Shown here one piece after another: positions 51,914 to 60,439 of a stretch of DNA of 64,000 bases. The translations under genes were made by a program, and so were the position numbers. Location: positions 2,232,001-2,296,000 of the forward strand of contig NZ_CP028365.1 in NCBI RefSeq assembly GCF_003033925.1, read 5' to 3'. The stretch is from Tannerella serpentiformis. Lineage in GTDB: Bacteria; Bacteroidota; Bacteroidia; Bacteroidales; Tannerellaceae. The notes beneath the pieces were generated by a model. The model did no database searches. It was given only the letters and a program-made list of their open reading frames with translations, and was not told the origin of the DNA. How positions within the stretch are numbered: position 1 is the stretch's first letter; each line of letters starts with the position of its first letter.

Positions 51914-52566
51914 CGGGTGGTGAGGCTGTTTAGGCGATTGAACATGACGGCGAGATTGGCATAGATGGAGGTATTCTGCACCACGACGTTGTGGGGTACC
52001 CGGATGCGGAAGGGGGTAAAGTTCCAGAGGGCGCGGATTCCGCAGGCCAGGACTTGGTCGGTGACGCGCTGGGCTTCCTCTACCGGCACGGTAATGACGG
52101 CAATGGTGGCGTCGAGCGTGGGGCAGCGGTCCGGGAGGTCGTCGATGTGGTAGACGGGGATGCCTTCGATCTCGGTGCCCACCAGCTCGGGGCGGACATC
52201 GAAGCCGGCAACGATGTCGAGTCCGTATTGCCCCAGACCGGCGTCACGCATGAGGGCGGCCCCCAGCTGACCGACGCCGAAGAGTAGGGCTCGGTGGGCG
52301 TGCGAGAAGCCGAGGAAGTCGTCGAGGATGCCTATCAGGGCGTCCACCTCGTAACCGACGCGGGTTTTACCCGAGATGTTGATGTAGGAGAGGTCCTTGG
52401 CCACCTGCACGGGGGTTACGCCCGTCTCCGCTCCGATGCGGGTGGAGGAGACGACCGTTTCGCCACGCCCGCGGATCAGCTTGAGGTAAGCCAGATACCA
52501 GGGCAGGCGGCGGAGTGTGGGTTCGGGCAGGCGTTCGTGGCGGGGACGTTCGTCGGAGGCGGTCAT
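51910..52566 (-). CDS. rex: Redox-sensing transcriptional repressor Rex
   Basis: The 218-residue repressor has an N-terminal winged helix (PEPTLRRLPWYLAYLKLI; IGAETGVTPVQVAKDLSYI) and a Rossmann NAD(H) domain (ALLFGVGQLGAALMRDAGLGQYGLDIVAGFD). A high NADH/NAD+ ratio releases Rex from DNA, switching on fermentation and respiration genes. It overlaps both neighbours by ATGA-type junctions: the acyltransferase stop upstream and the FAH start downstream, so the three are translationally coupled. Confidence 0.95.
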   Translation of the reverse strand: MTASDERPRHERLPEPTLRRLPWYLAYLKLIRGRGETVVSSTRIGAETGVTPVQVAKDLSYINISGKTRVGYEVDALIGILDDFLGFSHAHRALLFGVGQLGAALMRDAGLGQYGLDIVAGFDVRPELVGTEIEGIPVYHIDDLPDRCPTLDATIAVITVPVEEAQRVTDQVLACGIRALWNFTPFRIRVPHNVVVQNTSIYANLAVMFNRLNSLTTR

Positions 52567-53735
52567 TCGGGTTTCGTGTCCCAGTGGTTCTTGAGGGGGT
52601 TGGCGTACATCTCGAGCATTTTGGTGCGCAGGTAGGGCTCGTCTTTTTGGGGCAGGTCGATGCGGTCGAGTTGTCGCTGGAGGTAAGCCTCGAAGCGGGC
52701 TTTGTCGCGGAGGTCGTAGTTCATGCGGAAGCGCAGCGTGGCGTGTAGCAGATCGTAGGCCACGTAATTGCTTGGGTAGAAGCGGTAATGGGCGTAGATG
52801 TCGCGGTCGATAGCCGTTGCGGCGGCCGCGAGGAGCTCGTGGCGGGGCATGGCGGGGTCGAACTGTCGGAGGGTGTCGTTCAGGGGCGTGCCGATGGTGA
52901 AATGCACGCGCCCTTTGTCGCCCATGATGCCGGTCTCCATGCTCAGCAGGTCGTCGCGCTCGCTCTTGACGTAGTTCAGGTCGTCGCGCCTCAGTTGGAA
53001 CTCTCGGGCTTTGAGGTAGTCGCAGGGGTCGTACTCGTAGGAGATGGCGATGGGCACGATGTTGAGCTCCATCAGGTTGTCGAGCAGGCCCTCGTCGCCC
53101 TCTCCGGCCATGCAGAGCATTTTGAGGACTGAAGTCTGGGTCTGGTCGTTGGAGTCTTTGGCGCGACCCTCTCGCTGGGCGATCCAGATGGACTCGTGCG
53201 TCTGGCGGAGGGTGTGGCGGATGTAGGCCGAGAGGATGCGGCTGTTTTCGAGCAGTCGCCGGGCCGATAGGTTGCGCTTGACGATGAAGCTGTTGTTGAG
53301 CCGCACCAGGAGTCGGATCCAGGGATAGATGAGGAGGTTGTCCCCGATGGCAATTTGGGTCATGTCGTAGCCCACGTCGTAGAGTAGGACGTTGAGGAAG
53401 GCGGCGTCGAGGACAATGTCGCGGTGGTTGGAGATGAAGGTGCAGGGCGCTTTGCCTTCGGGCAGTCGGCTGCGGCCGGAGATGGTCAGCGAGAAGGTGC
53501 TCCGCCGTGCAATGGCCATGACTGTCTTGTAGCCGATGGTCTGCTTAAATTCCGCCTTGGTGCGGCAGGAGCGCATCGTCTCGATGAGGGCTGCGCGGTC
53601 GGCATCCGGGGCGATGTAGCTGAGGGCGCGCCAGAGTCCGTCGGACGAGATCAGATCCTCGACGGCTTGGGGCACTTCCGCGTCGTTTACGGGGCGGATG
53701 TCGTCGAATGCGGGGGAGGGGTAGGTCGTTTCCAT
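52563..53735 (-). CDS. PlsC-like acyltransferase
   Basis: The 390-residue protein has the glycerolipid acyltransferase motif FISNHRDIVLDAAFLN (NHxxxxD, about residues 98-105) and the later motif ESIWIAQREGRAKDSND (about 175-190). It is longer than a simple PlsC protein, with an N-terminal extension of about 90 residues and a helical C-terminal part. It resembles Bacteroidetes acyltransferases annotated as 1-acyl-glycerol-3-phosphate acyltransferase; acyl donor and acceptor are unknown. It is embedded in the ddl-rex operon. Confidence 0.82.
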   Translation of the reverse strand: METTYPSPAFDDIRPVNDAEVPQAVEDLISSDGLWRALSYIAPDADRAALIETMRSCRTKAEFKQTIGYKTVMAIARRSTFSLTISGRSRLPEGKAPCTFISNHRDIVLDAAFLNVLLYDVGYDMTQIAIGDNLLIYPWIRLLVRLNNSFIVKRNLSARRLLENSRILSAYIRHTLRQTHESIWIAQREGRAKDSNDQTQTSVLKMLCMAGEGDEGLLDNLMELNIVPIAISYEYDPCDYLKAREFQLRRDDLNYVKSERDDLLSMETGIMGDKGRVHFTIGTPLNDTLRQFDPAMPRHELLAAAATAIDRDIYAHYRFYPSNYVAYDLLHATLRFRMNYDLRDKARFEAYLQRQLDRIDLPQKDEPYLRTKMLEMYANPLKNHWDTKPE

Positions 53736-53785
53736 TGCGATGTCTCGGTGTTTATGTGGATAGGAAGGGTGAGGTGGGGCGTTGT

Positions 53786-54775
53786 TCAGCGGTTGTTCAG
53801 CTCGTTCTCAATGATTTCCGTCATCACCTCGGAGATTTGGAGACCGGCGGCGCGGATCTGCTGCGGGATGAAGCTCGTTGTGGTCATGCCCGGGGTGGTG
53901 TTTACCTCCAGCACGACGGGTTCGCTGCCGTCCGGGGGGATAATGAAGTCCACGCGGATGATTCCCTTGGCCCCGATCAGGCGGTAGATGTTTTGCGTCA
54001 AGTTTTGGACCCACCGGGTCATCTCGTCTGAGATCCGCGCGGGGGTGATCTCGCTCACCTGTCCGTTGTATTTGGCGTCGAAGTCGAAGAAGTCGTTACT
54101 GGTCACGACCTCCGTCAGCGGCAGCAGCGTCATGCGCCCATTCGCCTGGTAACAGCCGCACGTCACCTCGGTACCGGCCACGAAGCGCTCGATGATCACC
54201 TCGTCGTCGCAGGTGAGGGCTCGCCGTACGGCCTCCTCGATCTTGTCGGCCACCTTCACCTTTGTCGTGCCGAGGCTGCTCCCCCCCGCGTTGGGTTTGA
54301 CGAAGACGGGCAGGCCGAGGCTCTTGACGACCGTGTCCTCGGAGACCTGCTCGCCGCGCCGCAGACGGATCGCGTCGGCGACGCGTAGGCCTTGGCTCCG
54401 TAGGAACTGCGTGCAGGTGTATTTATTAAAGGTGAGGGCCGAGGCCAACGTGCCGCAGGAGGAGTAGGGGAGGCCGATCATGTCGAAATAGCCCTGCAGC
54501 CGACCGTCCTCGCCTGGCGTGCCGTGGATGGTGATGTAGGCCAAGTCGAAGTGTACTTGTCGGCCGTCAGGGGTGCGGTAGCTGAAGTCATTGCGATCTA
54601 TAGGCATCTGGGATCCGTCGGCCAGAAGTACGCTCCAGGCTTCACGGGTCAGGAGGACGCGATGGAGGTCGTAGCGCGTTCGATCGATAAAGGAATAGAG
54701 GCCGTCGGCGCTCTTGAGCGAGACTTCGTACTCGCCGGAGTAGCCCCCGGCTACCAGTGCAATCTGCTTTTTCAT
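53786..54775 (-). CDS. ddl: D-alanine--D-alanine ligase
   Basis: The 329-residue ATP-grasp enzyme joins two D-Ala for peptidoglycan precursors. Visible blocks are IALVAGGYSGEYEVSL, AYITIHGTPGEDGRLQGYF, YSSCGTLASALTFNKYTCTQFL, FVKPNAGGSSLGTTKV and RVDFIIPPDGSEPVVLEVNTTPGMT. The ATG at 54775 gives the standard start MKKQIALVAGG. It lies between an rluD-like gene (23 bp upstream) and the acyltransferase gene. Confidence 0.96.
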   Translation of the reverse strand: MKKQIALVAGGYSGEYEVSLKSADGLYSFIDRTRYDLHRVLLTREAWSVLLADGSQMPIDRNDFSYRTPDGRQVHFDLAYITIHGTPGEDGRLQGYFDMIGLPYSSCGTLASALTFNKYTCTQFLRSQGLRVADAIRLRRGEQVSEDTVVKSLGLPVFVKPNAGGSSLGTTKVKVADKIEEAVRRALTCDDEVIIERFVAGTEVTCGCYQANGRMTLLPLTEVVTSNDFFDFDAKYNGQVSEITPARISDEMTRWVQNLTQNIYRLIGAKGIIRVDFIIPPDGSEPVVLEVNTTPGMTTTSFIPQQIRAAGLQISEVMTEIIENELNNR

Positions 54776-54798
54776 TGTTCGTCTATGGGTGGTAAGGG

Positions 54799-55899
54799 TT
54801 AGGTGTTGTTGGCGCAGTAGGTGCGCCATTTATTGATCAGCCCCTGCATATCGTCGGGCAAGGGAGCCGTGAAAAAGAGCTCCTTTCCCGTGGTGGGATG
54901 CACGAAGCCTAACGTCTCGGCGTGCAAAGCCTGACGCGGACAGGTGTCGAAGGCCTCCTGCACGAACTGTCGGTAGCTGCCCGTGGGGCGTCCCTTGAGG
55001 ATGCGTTCGCCGCCGTAGCGGGCGTCGTTGAAGACGGGATGGCCGATGTGGCTCATGTGGGCGCGGATCTGGTGCGTGCGACCGGTCTCGAGTTGGCAAG
55101 TTAGGAGACTGACGTATCCCAGCCGTTCGGTGACGCGGTAGTTTGTGGCGGCCCACTTTCCCTCCTCGCTTCCGGGCGGATAGACTGCCATGCGGAGGCG
55201 GTCGCGTAGGTCGCGGCCGATGTTACCCTCGATGTGCCCCTCGTCCGCTTTGGGGATACCCCAGACGAGTGTCTGGTAGCAGCGTTGGGTAGTCTTCTCG
55301 AAAAATTGGCGGCTGAGGTGGGCCTTCGCGTCGATGTTTTTGGCTACGACGAGCAGTCCGGACGTGTCTTTGTCGATACGGTGCACGAGTCCCAGGCGGG
55401 GGTCGTTGGGGTCGTAATTCGGCAGGTTGCGGAGGTAGTAAGCCAGAGCATTGACCAGCGTGCCGGTGTAGTTGCCGTGCCCGGGATGCACAACAAGACC
55501 CGCCGGCTTATTGACCACCAGCAGGTCCTCGTCCTCATAAACGATATTGAGGGGAATATCCTCCGCGATGACTTCGAAGGCGTGCCGCGGACGCGCCATG
55601 ACGATCGTGACCACGTCGCCCGGCTTCACCCGGTAGTTGTTCTTTACCGGCACCCCGTCCACCCGCACATAGCCTGCATCGGCAGCCAGCTGAATGCGGT
55701 TGCGGCTCGTATGCGTCATGCGGTCGATGAGGAACTTGTCGACGCGGAGCAGAGATTGGTTCGGGTCGGCCGTAAACCGGAAATGCTCATAGAGCACTTC
55801 GGGAGCCTCGTCGTCGTCCTCTTCATTGAAGAGGCCGTCTGCCATGGCATCTTGGAGGGTCATAGGTCGGTGGTCGGTAGTTACTTCGTTGGGGATCAT
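54799..55899 (-). CDS. rluD: RluD-family 23S rRNA pseudouridine synthase
   Basis: The 366-residue enzyme has an N-terminal S4 RNA-binding domain (about 55-110: SLLRVDKFLIDRMTHTSRNRIQLAADAGYVRVDG) and a catalytic domain with the motif GLVHRIDKDTSGLLVVAKN, whose Asp is the nucleophile. HQIRAHMSHIGHPVFNDARYGG is also typical. By homology it makes pseudouridines in helix 69 of 23S rRNA, but assignment within RluA/C/D is tentative. The ATG at 55899 overlaps the stop of the PASTA gene (ATGA), supporting this start over an ATG 12 codons later. Confidence 0.92.
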   Translation of the reverse strand: MIPNEVTTDHRPMTLQDAMADGLFNEEDDDEAPEVLYEHFRFTADPNQSLLRVDKFLIDRMTHTSRNRIQLAADAGYVRVDGVPVKNNYRVKPGDVVTIVMARPRHAFEVIAEDIPLNIVYEDEDLLVVNKPAGLVVHPGHGNYTGTLVNALAYYLRNLPNYDPNDPRLGLVHRIDKDTSGLLVVAKNIDAKAHLSRQFFEKTTQRCYQTLVWGIPKADEGHIEGNIGRDLRDRLRMAVYPPGSEEGKWAATNYRVTERLGYVSLLTCQLETGRTHQIRAHMSHIGHPVFNDARYGGERILKGRPTGSYRQFVQEAFDTCPRQALHAETLGFVHPTTGKELFFTAPLPDDMQGLINKWRTYCANNT

Positions 55900-56576
55900 T
55901 CTTCGTCGTCGGTTCCTCGTTCTTCGTCGTCGTCTGAGTCATCGCTGCTGCGAGAGGCTCGCCATTCCGATTCGGAGCGTGGCGACCAGAATGTGGAGTC
56001 TGTGCCGCCTTCGCCGCCGTCGCTTACCCGGAGCACGATCTTGGCTGCGATGGGTGCGCGATCGCCTGCCCTCAGCGTCTTACCGCGCAACTGCACGCCC
56101 AACGCCAGATCGCGGTAGCTGCCACTGACGTAGACGACGTCGATGGACGTGAATCCGTGCGATTGCAGCAGGGCGAAGGCTTGGCGCAGAGAGAGGTCGG
56201 TGACGTCCGGTACGATGGCCATCTGTGCCGTGCGGGCGTTGATAGTCAGGTAGAGGATGCGGTCTTTCTTGACCTTCGATCCGATGGCGGGCACCACCTC
56301 GACGATGGCTCCCGGAGCCATATCCTTGGAATAGATGGAGTCGAGTACGATGTAACGCAGCCCTATTTTTCGGATCTCCCGATGGGCCTCTTCGGGCGTC
56401 TTCCCCTTCACGTTGGGCACGACGATGGACTCGTTGTGGCGGGTGTATACGTCCAGGGACTTCAGCACCATGAGTGAAAGGAGCCAGAGTGCGATGGCAG
56501 CTAGGAAGATGTGCACTACCACCGGTAGGCGCATGAACCATTCCCGTATGTCTTCGGCGTCTTTTTTCTTTTCCAT
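55896..56576 (-). CDS. PASTA-domain membrane protein
   Basis: The 226-residue protein has a short cytoplasmic N-terminus, one membrane helix (VVHIFLAAIALWLLSLMVLKSL, about 20-41) and two PASTA domains (VPNVKGKTPEEAHREIRKIGLRY...; VPDVTDLSLRQAFALLQSHGF...), with an acidic low-complexity C-terminal tail. PASTA domains bind peptidoglycan or muropeptides, so it probably monitors or organises wall synthesis; no kinase or transpeptidase domain is present. Its position just upstream of rluD and ddl supports a cell-wall link. Confidence 0.9.
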   Translation of the reverse strand: MEKKKDAEDIREWFMRLPVVVHIFLAAIALWLLSLMVLKSLDVYTRHNESIVVPNVKGKTPEEAHREIRKIGLRYIVLDSIYSKDMAPGAIVEVVPAIGSKVKKDRILYLTINARTAQMAIVPDVTDLSLRQAFALLQSHGFTSIDVVYVSGSYRDLALGVQLRGKTLRAGDRAPIAAKIVLRVSDGGEGGTDSTFWSPRSESEWRASRSSDDSDDDEERGTDDEE

Positions 56577-56614
56577 AAGGCTGCGTGTGCGTTTTGTTTG
56601 GGGCTTAAAACGAA

Positions 56615-56650
56615 GAAAGTAAAAGTCTTTTCCTTCAAACTTTTACTTTC
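56615..56650. terminator. Hairpin between rpmH and the PASTA gene
   Basis: Arms GAAAGTAAAAG (56615-56625) and CTTTTACTTTC (56640-56650) form an 11-bp stem with a 14-base loop. On the minus strand it follows rpmH and precedes the PASTA-rluD-ddl operon, so it probably ends the rpmH message. Confidence 0.7.
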
Positions 56651-56705
56651 TCATGTGTGGGGCCAGACAGTTTTTTCTGTGGCTTTTTATTCCCGATGGG
56701 GGCTT

Positions 56706-56861
56706 TTAGGCCTTCGGATATTCGTCGGATACGGTCAGTTTCTTACGTCCCTTTGCACGACGTGCGGCCAATACGCGGCGTCCGTTAGCGGTCGACATTC
56801 TCAGGCGAAAACCATGCTTATTCTTTCTCTTTCGGTTGGAGGGTTGGAATGTTCTTTTCAT
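56706..56861 (-). CDS. rpmH: 50S ribosomal protein L34
   Basis: The 51-residue very basic protein ([20 protein letters not shown]...VSDEYPKA) is L34 of the large ribosomal subunit, of normal length for Bacteroidetes. It is a short gene with its own promoter box upstream and a hairpin downstream. The usual neighbours dnaA and rnpA are not here. Confidence 0.95.
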   Translation of the reverse strand: MKRTFQPSNRKRKNKHGFRLRMSTANGRRVLAARRAKGRKKLTVSDEYPKA

Positions 56862-56905
56862 TTGATCTATCTGTTATTGTTATGATTATCCGTGGATTCA
56901 GGGCG

Positions 56906-56913
56906 CAAATGTA
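56906..56913 (-). promoter_or_regulatory. Promoter -7 box of rpmH (TACATTTG on the minus strand)
   Basis: Read on the minus strand, TACATTTG matches TAnnTTTG 45 bp upstream of the rpmH start codon. No clear -33 element is visible. Confidence 0.45.
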
Positions 56914-57098
56914 AATCCATTTTTGATTGCAGCAAGCCGGCCGGTCGGGCTGGAAACGGCCGGTAGAGCCATGAAATACCCCCTGTTTAACGTGAGTTCG
57001 GTGTAAGAATAAAGCTCGCAGAGAGTTTCTACGGAAGCCCGACCAAAACGTTTTTGGAAATACCTACAACACTGTTGCAAGTGCCTCGAAGAACTTTT

Positions 57099-57310
57099 GG
57101 GCGTTTGCGGGGTGTCCCGCAAGTCTCGCGGCATTTGCTTTGACGTTTGCGGGTACTCCCGCAAGTCTCGCGGCATTTGCTTTGACGTTTGCGGGGAGTC
57201 CCGCAAGTCTCCCGGCATTTGCTTTGGCGTTTGCGGGAGTCCCGCAGGTCTCTCGGCATTTGCTTTGGCGTTTGCGGGGAGTCCCGCAAGTGCTTCGGAG
57301 AACTTGTTGG
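57099..57310. repeat. 42-bp tandem array with dyad TTGCGGGACTCCCGCAA
   Basis: TTTGCGGG begins at 57104, 57146, 57188 and 57230 (42-bp step), then at 57271 (41 bp, one base lost in the dyad centre). Each unit has a GCGGGxxxTCCCGC dyad with a variable centre and a shared spacer GGCATTTGCTTTG. It lies in the long gap between rpmH and the PAP2 gene. Confidence 0.93.
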
Positions 57311-57424
57311 CCGTTACAACATGCTATCAATGACATCCTCTATGAATAAGGGTATCTCATTCTTTTGTTGAACTCACGTCTGTTTACCGTCTGCTGAAGC
57401 CTTTTGTTGGCGCCCGAATTACGC

Positions 57425-57890
57425 TGCTTATCCGGGCCACTGTGCGAAGCCGGTCGAGTGCCTGTTTGAGGCCGCGCAGGCCTCCGCCGAGGCCGGGGAA
57501 GTATGCTTGGTACATGATGAGGTGGGATTTTGTCTCGTAACAGACCAGATTTCGCTGGCGGCCGGCCTCTGCCGAGGCCGGGGAAGTATGCTTGGTACAA
57601 GAATGAGGTGGGATTGGCTTTGTACCCGGCCAAACTTCGCTGGCGGCCGCAGCCGCCCCAATCGAGCGCTTGTTTCGGGCCGCGCAGTGTGCGCGAAGCC
57701 AATCGAGTGCTTGTTTCGGGCCGCGCACACTGCGCGAAGCCAATCGAGTACTTGTTTGAGGCCGCGCACACTGCGCGGAGCCAATCGAGTACTTGTTTGA
57801 GGCCGCGCACACTGCGCGAAGCCAATCGAGTACTTGTTTGGGCCCAAACATTTTCGCTGAAGCAATCGAGTGCCTGTTTGGCTTTGCACG
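57425..57890. repeat. 41-bp array with dyad CGCGCACACTGCGCG plus two 85-bp units
   Basis: The dyad CGCGCAGTGTGCGCG or its sister CGCGCACACTGCGCG begins at 57681, 57722, 57763 and 57804, a 41-bp step, with spacers sharing AAGCCAATCGAGTACTTG; a worn copy follows at 57845 and a fragment lies at 57445-57475. Between them, two units starting with GCCGAGGCCGGGGAAGTATG at 57486 and 57571 repeat at 85 bp and contain TTCGCTGGCGGCC and GGCCTCTGCCGAGGCC, words shared with 1-85 and 5,888-5,920. No gene is seen in 56,914-57,975. Confidence 0.88.
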
Positions 57891-57942
57891 GAAGGGATGA
57901 GAGGCGAAAGGAAGGCCGATCGGCGTGAAAAGTGCCCCGGTC

Positions 57943-57950
57943 TATCTTTG
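57943..57950 (+). promoter_or_regulatory. Promoter -7 box (TATCTTTG) of the PAP2 gene
   Basis: TATCTTTG matches TAnnTTTG and lies 25 bp before the start codon at 57976, implying a short leader of under 20 bases. No clear -33 element. Confidence 0.5.
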
Positions 57951-57975
57951 CGCCCATGATTTTTGACTCGTAAGC

Positions 57976-59409
57976 ATGAAAAGACAACCCATCCACAGCG
58001 TGATCGCTTTGCTACTGATCCTCCTTTTTGCCCCACATACGGCGGCGCAATACGCCCATTATCCGCCAGCGGCGCCTGATACGGTGACAGTCGGCGGCTA
58101 CGGGATGCGACATATGCTTGACAGTGCGACCATCGTTCCCCGTCGTCGTATGCACACTGTCTTTGACCATGACGCTATGCGCATTGGCTTTGCCCCGGCA
58201 CTCTTCTTTACCGCCTCGGCACTGACGTGGAGCGAGCGCGAACATATCCGACATATCCGCAATCGTTATGTGCCGGGTTTTCGCAATACGTTCGACAACT
58301 ACCTGCAATATGCGCCAGCGGTGGCGACCTATGGATTGAAACTGGCGGGTGTCCGTGGGCGTAACAAGTGGCCCCGGACGCTGCTTTCGCACGCTGCGAG
58401 CCTAGCCATTATGACGGCCGTGGTGAACTCCATCAAGTACACCGCCCGCGTGGAGCGGCCCGACGCCTCGACGCGCAACTCCTTCCCCTCGGGGCACACG
58501 GCCACGGCTTTTGCCAACGCTACCTTACTGCACAAGGAGTATGGCGATGTGAATCCCATCTACAGCATCTCGAGCTATGCCAGCGCCACCTTCGTGGCCT
58601 TCGGGCGCAGCCTGAACAACCGCCATTGGGTGCCTGACATTCTGGCCGGTGCTGGTATTGGTATCCTCTCCACGCAGCTCGGCTATTTCTTCATCGATAA
58701 GATCTATCACAACCGCGGCGACAACCTCAGCCTCTTCTCGCGCTTCGAGAGTAGTGGCACGCCGTCGTTCCTAACCGTGCGCGTGGGCAGCGCCGTGGCC
58801 ATGCATAATCTGCTGGCCTATCCGGGTACGGGTGCCGATGCGCCGACGCGCCCGGGGCTGGAGGCGGGCTTCGAGGGTGCGTGGTTTACTGGGCCACGCT
58901 GGGGAGTGGGCGGCGAGTGTGCTTTCGTGACGTTCGCTGTCGATCCGTCGGAAGAGATGGCGGTCGACGCCGCACGGCCTGAGCGTGGACACATGCGGTT
59001 GCAGGCGCAGTCCGTGGGGACGGTGAACATGAGCGTGGGCCCCTACTTCGCCGTCGATCCGGGCGAGCGTTGGGTGCTAATGGCCAAGGCGAACGTGGGG
59101 CTGGCCCTTGCCGCCAAGGGGACGGTGACGGCCGAACCGGCGCACGACACCAGGGATCTACAACGCGAACTCTCGCTCTACACCTACGAGCCACAGACGG
59201 CCTGGATGGGTGGCGTGGGGGCGTCGATGACATACAAATTTCGCGACGAGCTGGGCGTGACGTTTTACACTGACTACCATTACGCCCGCCCTTCGGTGCG
59301 CATTACTTACACCGATCCCGACCGCCCCGAGGATCAAATCCGGTCTGTCAGTCAGGTGCGCACCTTCGATTATCTCTCCGCCGGCTTGCGCTTGACGGCC
59401 TTCTTCTGA
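57976..59409 (+). CDS. PAP2-family phosphatase with C-terminal outer-membrane-barrel-like domain
   Basis: The 477-residue protein has a signal peptide (SVIALLLILLFAPHTAAQ). The PAP2 domain (about 70-250) keeps the three acid-phosphatase motifs: KYTARVERP (KxxxxxxRP), PSGHTA and GRSLNNRHWVPD (SRxxxxxHxxxD with Gly for Ser). After about residue 270 there are alternating beta strands (LTVRVGSAVAMHNL, GWGVGGECAFVTF-like, WVLMAKANVGLALAA, LGVTFYTDYHYA, and a last strand DYLSAGLRLTAFF), the pattern of an outer-membrane barrel. It may dephosphorylate lipid A or undecaprenyl pyrophosphate; the substrate is not known. Confidence 0.83.
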   Translation: MKRQPIHSVIALLLILLFAPHTAAQYAHYPPAAPDTVTVGGYGMRHMLDSATIVPRRRMHTVFDHDAMRIGFAPALFFTASALTWSEREHIRHIRNRYVPGFRNTFDNYLQYAPAVATYGLKLAGVRGRNKWPRTLLSHAASLAIMTAVVNSIKYTARVERPDASTRNSFPSGHTATAFANATLLHKEYGDVNPIYSISSYASATFVAFGRSLNNRHWVPDILAGAGIGILSTQLGYFFIDKIYHNRGDNLSLFSRFESSGTPSFLTVRVGSAVAMHNLLAYPGTGADAPTRPGLEAGFEGAWFTGPRWGVGGECAFVTFAVDPSEEMAVDAARPERGHMRLQAQSVGTVNMSVGPYFAVDPGERWVLMAKANVGLALAAKGTVTAEPAHDTRDLQRELSLYTYEPQTAWMGGVGASMTYKFRDELGVTFYTDYHYARPSVRITYTDPDRPEDQIRSVSQVRTFDYLSAGLRLTAFF

Positions 59410-59430
59410 TGCGGAATTGCAAACTGCTTC

Positions 59431-59438
59431 TATATTTG
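59431..59438 (+). promoter_or_regulatory. Promoter -7 box (TATATTTG) before tRNA-Leu
   Basis: TATATTTG matches TAnnTTTG 60 bp upstream of the tRNA-Leu gene and 22 bp after the PAP2 stop codon. It probably drives the tRNA. Confidence 0.45.
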
Positions 59439-59498
59439 CCGCCCGTTAACGCATCGCCCACCTCAGGGCGGATACAAACCCGGATAATCCCGAAACAG

Positions 59499-59580
59499 GC
59501 GGCTGTGGTGTAATTGGTAGCCACGTCAGACTTAGGATCTGATGCCTCCGGGCGTGGGGGTTCGAGTCCCTTCAGCCGCA
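59499..59580 (+). tRNA. tRNA-Leu (anticodon TAG)
   Basis: The 82-nt gene starts GCGGCTG and ends CAGCCGC plus A. Anticodon stem TCAGA/TCTGA holds loop CTTAGGA (anticodon TAG); the long variable arm (TGCCTCCGGGCG) is of the class II type; the T arm is GGGGGTTCGAGTCCCTT. CCA is not encoded. It is the third leucine tRNA in the window. Confidence 0.93.
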
Positions 59581-59665
59581 CGCAGAGAGAAAGAGAGAGG
59601 GGGTGTCGACAGCAGATGTCGGCACCCCCTCTTCATTTTCCTTCTGGGGCGAGGCAGAGGAGGGG

Positions 59666-60394
59666 TTATTCCTCCTCTTCGCTCTCCTTCATGTTGTGGA
59701 AGACGTTCTGCACGTCTTCATCCTCCTCGAGTCGCTCGATGAGCTTGTCGATCGTCTCGCGCTGCTCGGGCGTCACGTCCTTGAGGTCGTTGGGGATGCG
59801 GACAAATTCGCTGGAGGTGATCTCGTAGCCGTTCTCTTCGAGATACTTCTGGATGGCGGCGTTCTGCGCGAAGTCGCCATAGAGGATCACCTCGCCCTCG
59901 TCTTCTTCCAGCTCGTCAACGCCGTAGTCGATCAGCTCCAGTTCGAGGTCGTCAAGCGACACGCCGTCCTTCTTGAGGATGTGGAACACGCACTTATGAT
60001 CGAAGAGGAATTCCAGCGATCCGGTCGTGCCCAGTGTGCCGCCGGCCTTGTTGAAATAGCTGCGGACGTTGCCCACGGTGCGTGTGGTGTTGTCCGTGGC
60101 AGTCTCCACGAAGACGGCGATGCCGAACGGGCCGTAGCCCTCGTAGTTCATCTCCTTGTAGTCCGTGTAATCTTTTGAACTGGCTCGTTTGATGGCGCGG
60201 TCGACGTTGTCCTTGGGCATGTTCTCCTTCTTGGCTGTCTGCATCAGTACGCGCAGCCTCGGGTTGCTGCCCGGGTCCGGTCCACCGGCTTTGACGGCGA
60301 TGGTGATCTCCTTACCCAACTTCGTGAATACGCGGGCCATGTTGCCCCAACGCTTGAATTTCCGCGCTTTGCGGAACTCGAATGCTCTTCCCAT
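59666..60394 (-). CDS. YebC/PmpR-family translation/transcription factor
   Basis: The 242-residue protein has the YebC family N-terminus MGRAFEFRKARKFKRWGNMA, the TKLGKEITIAVKAGGPDPGSNPRLR block and the middle YEGYGPFGIAVFVETATDN. The family has been described as a transcription regulator and, more recently, as a factor that helps ribosomes at difficult proline stretches. The acidic C-terminus (EDEDVQNVFHNMKESEEEE) is longer than usual. It follows pheT by 45 bp on the same strand. Confidence 0.93.
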   Translation of the reverse strand: MGRAFEFRKARKFKRWGNMARVFTKLGKEITIAVKAGGPDPGSNPRLRVLMQTAKKENMPKDNVDRAIKRASSKDYTDYKEMNYEGYGPFGIAVFVETATDNTTRTVGNVRSYFNKAGGTLGTTGSLEFLFDHKCVFHILKKDGVSLDDLELELIDYGVDELEEDEGEVILYGDFAQNAAIQKYLEENGYEITSSEFVRIPNDLKDVTPEQRETIDKLIERLEEDEDVQNVFHNMKESEEEE

Positions 60395-60439
60395 AGTCTG
60401 TCTCTTTTATCTTATTGTTTTACGGTTTGCAGTTTACAG

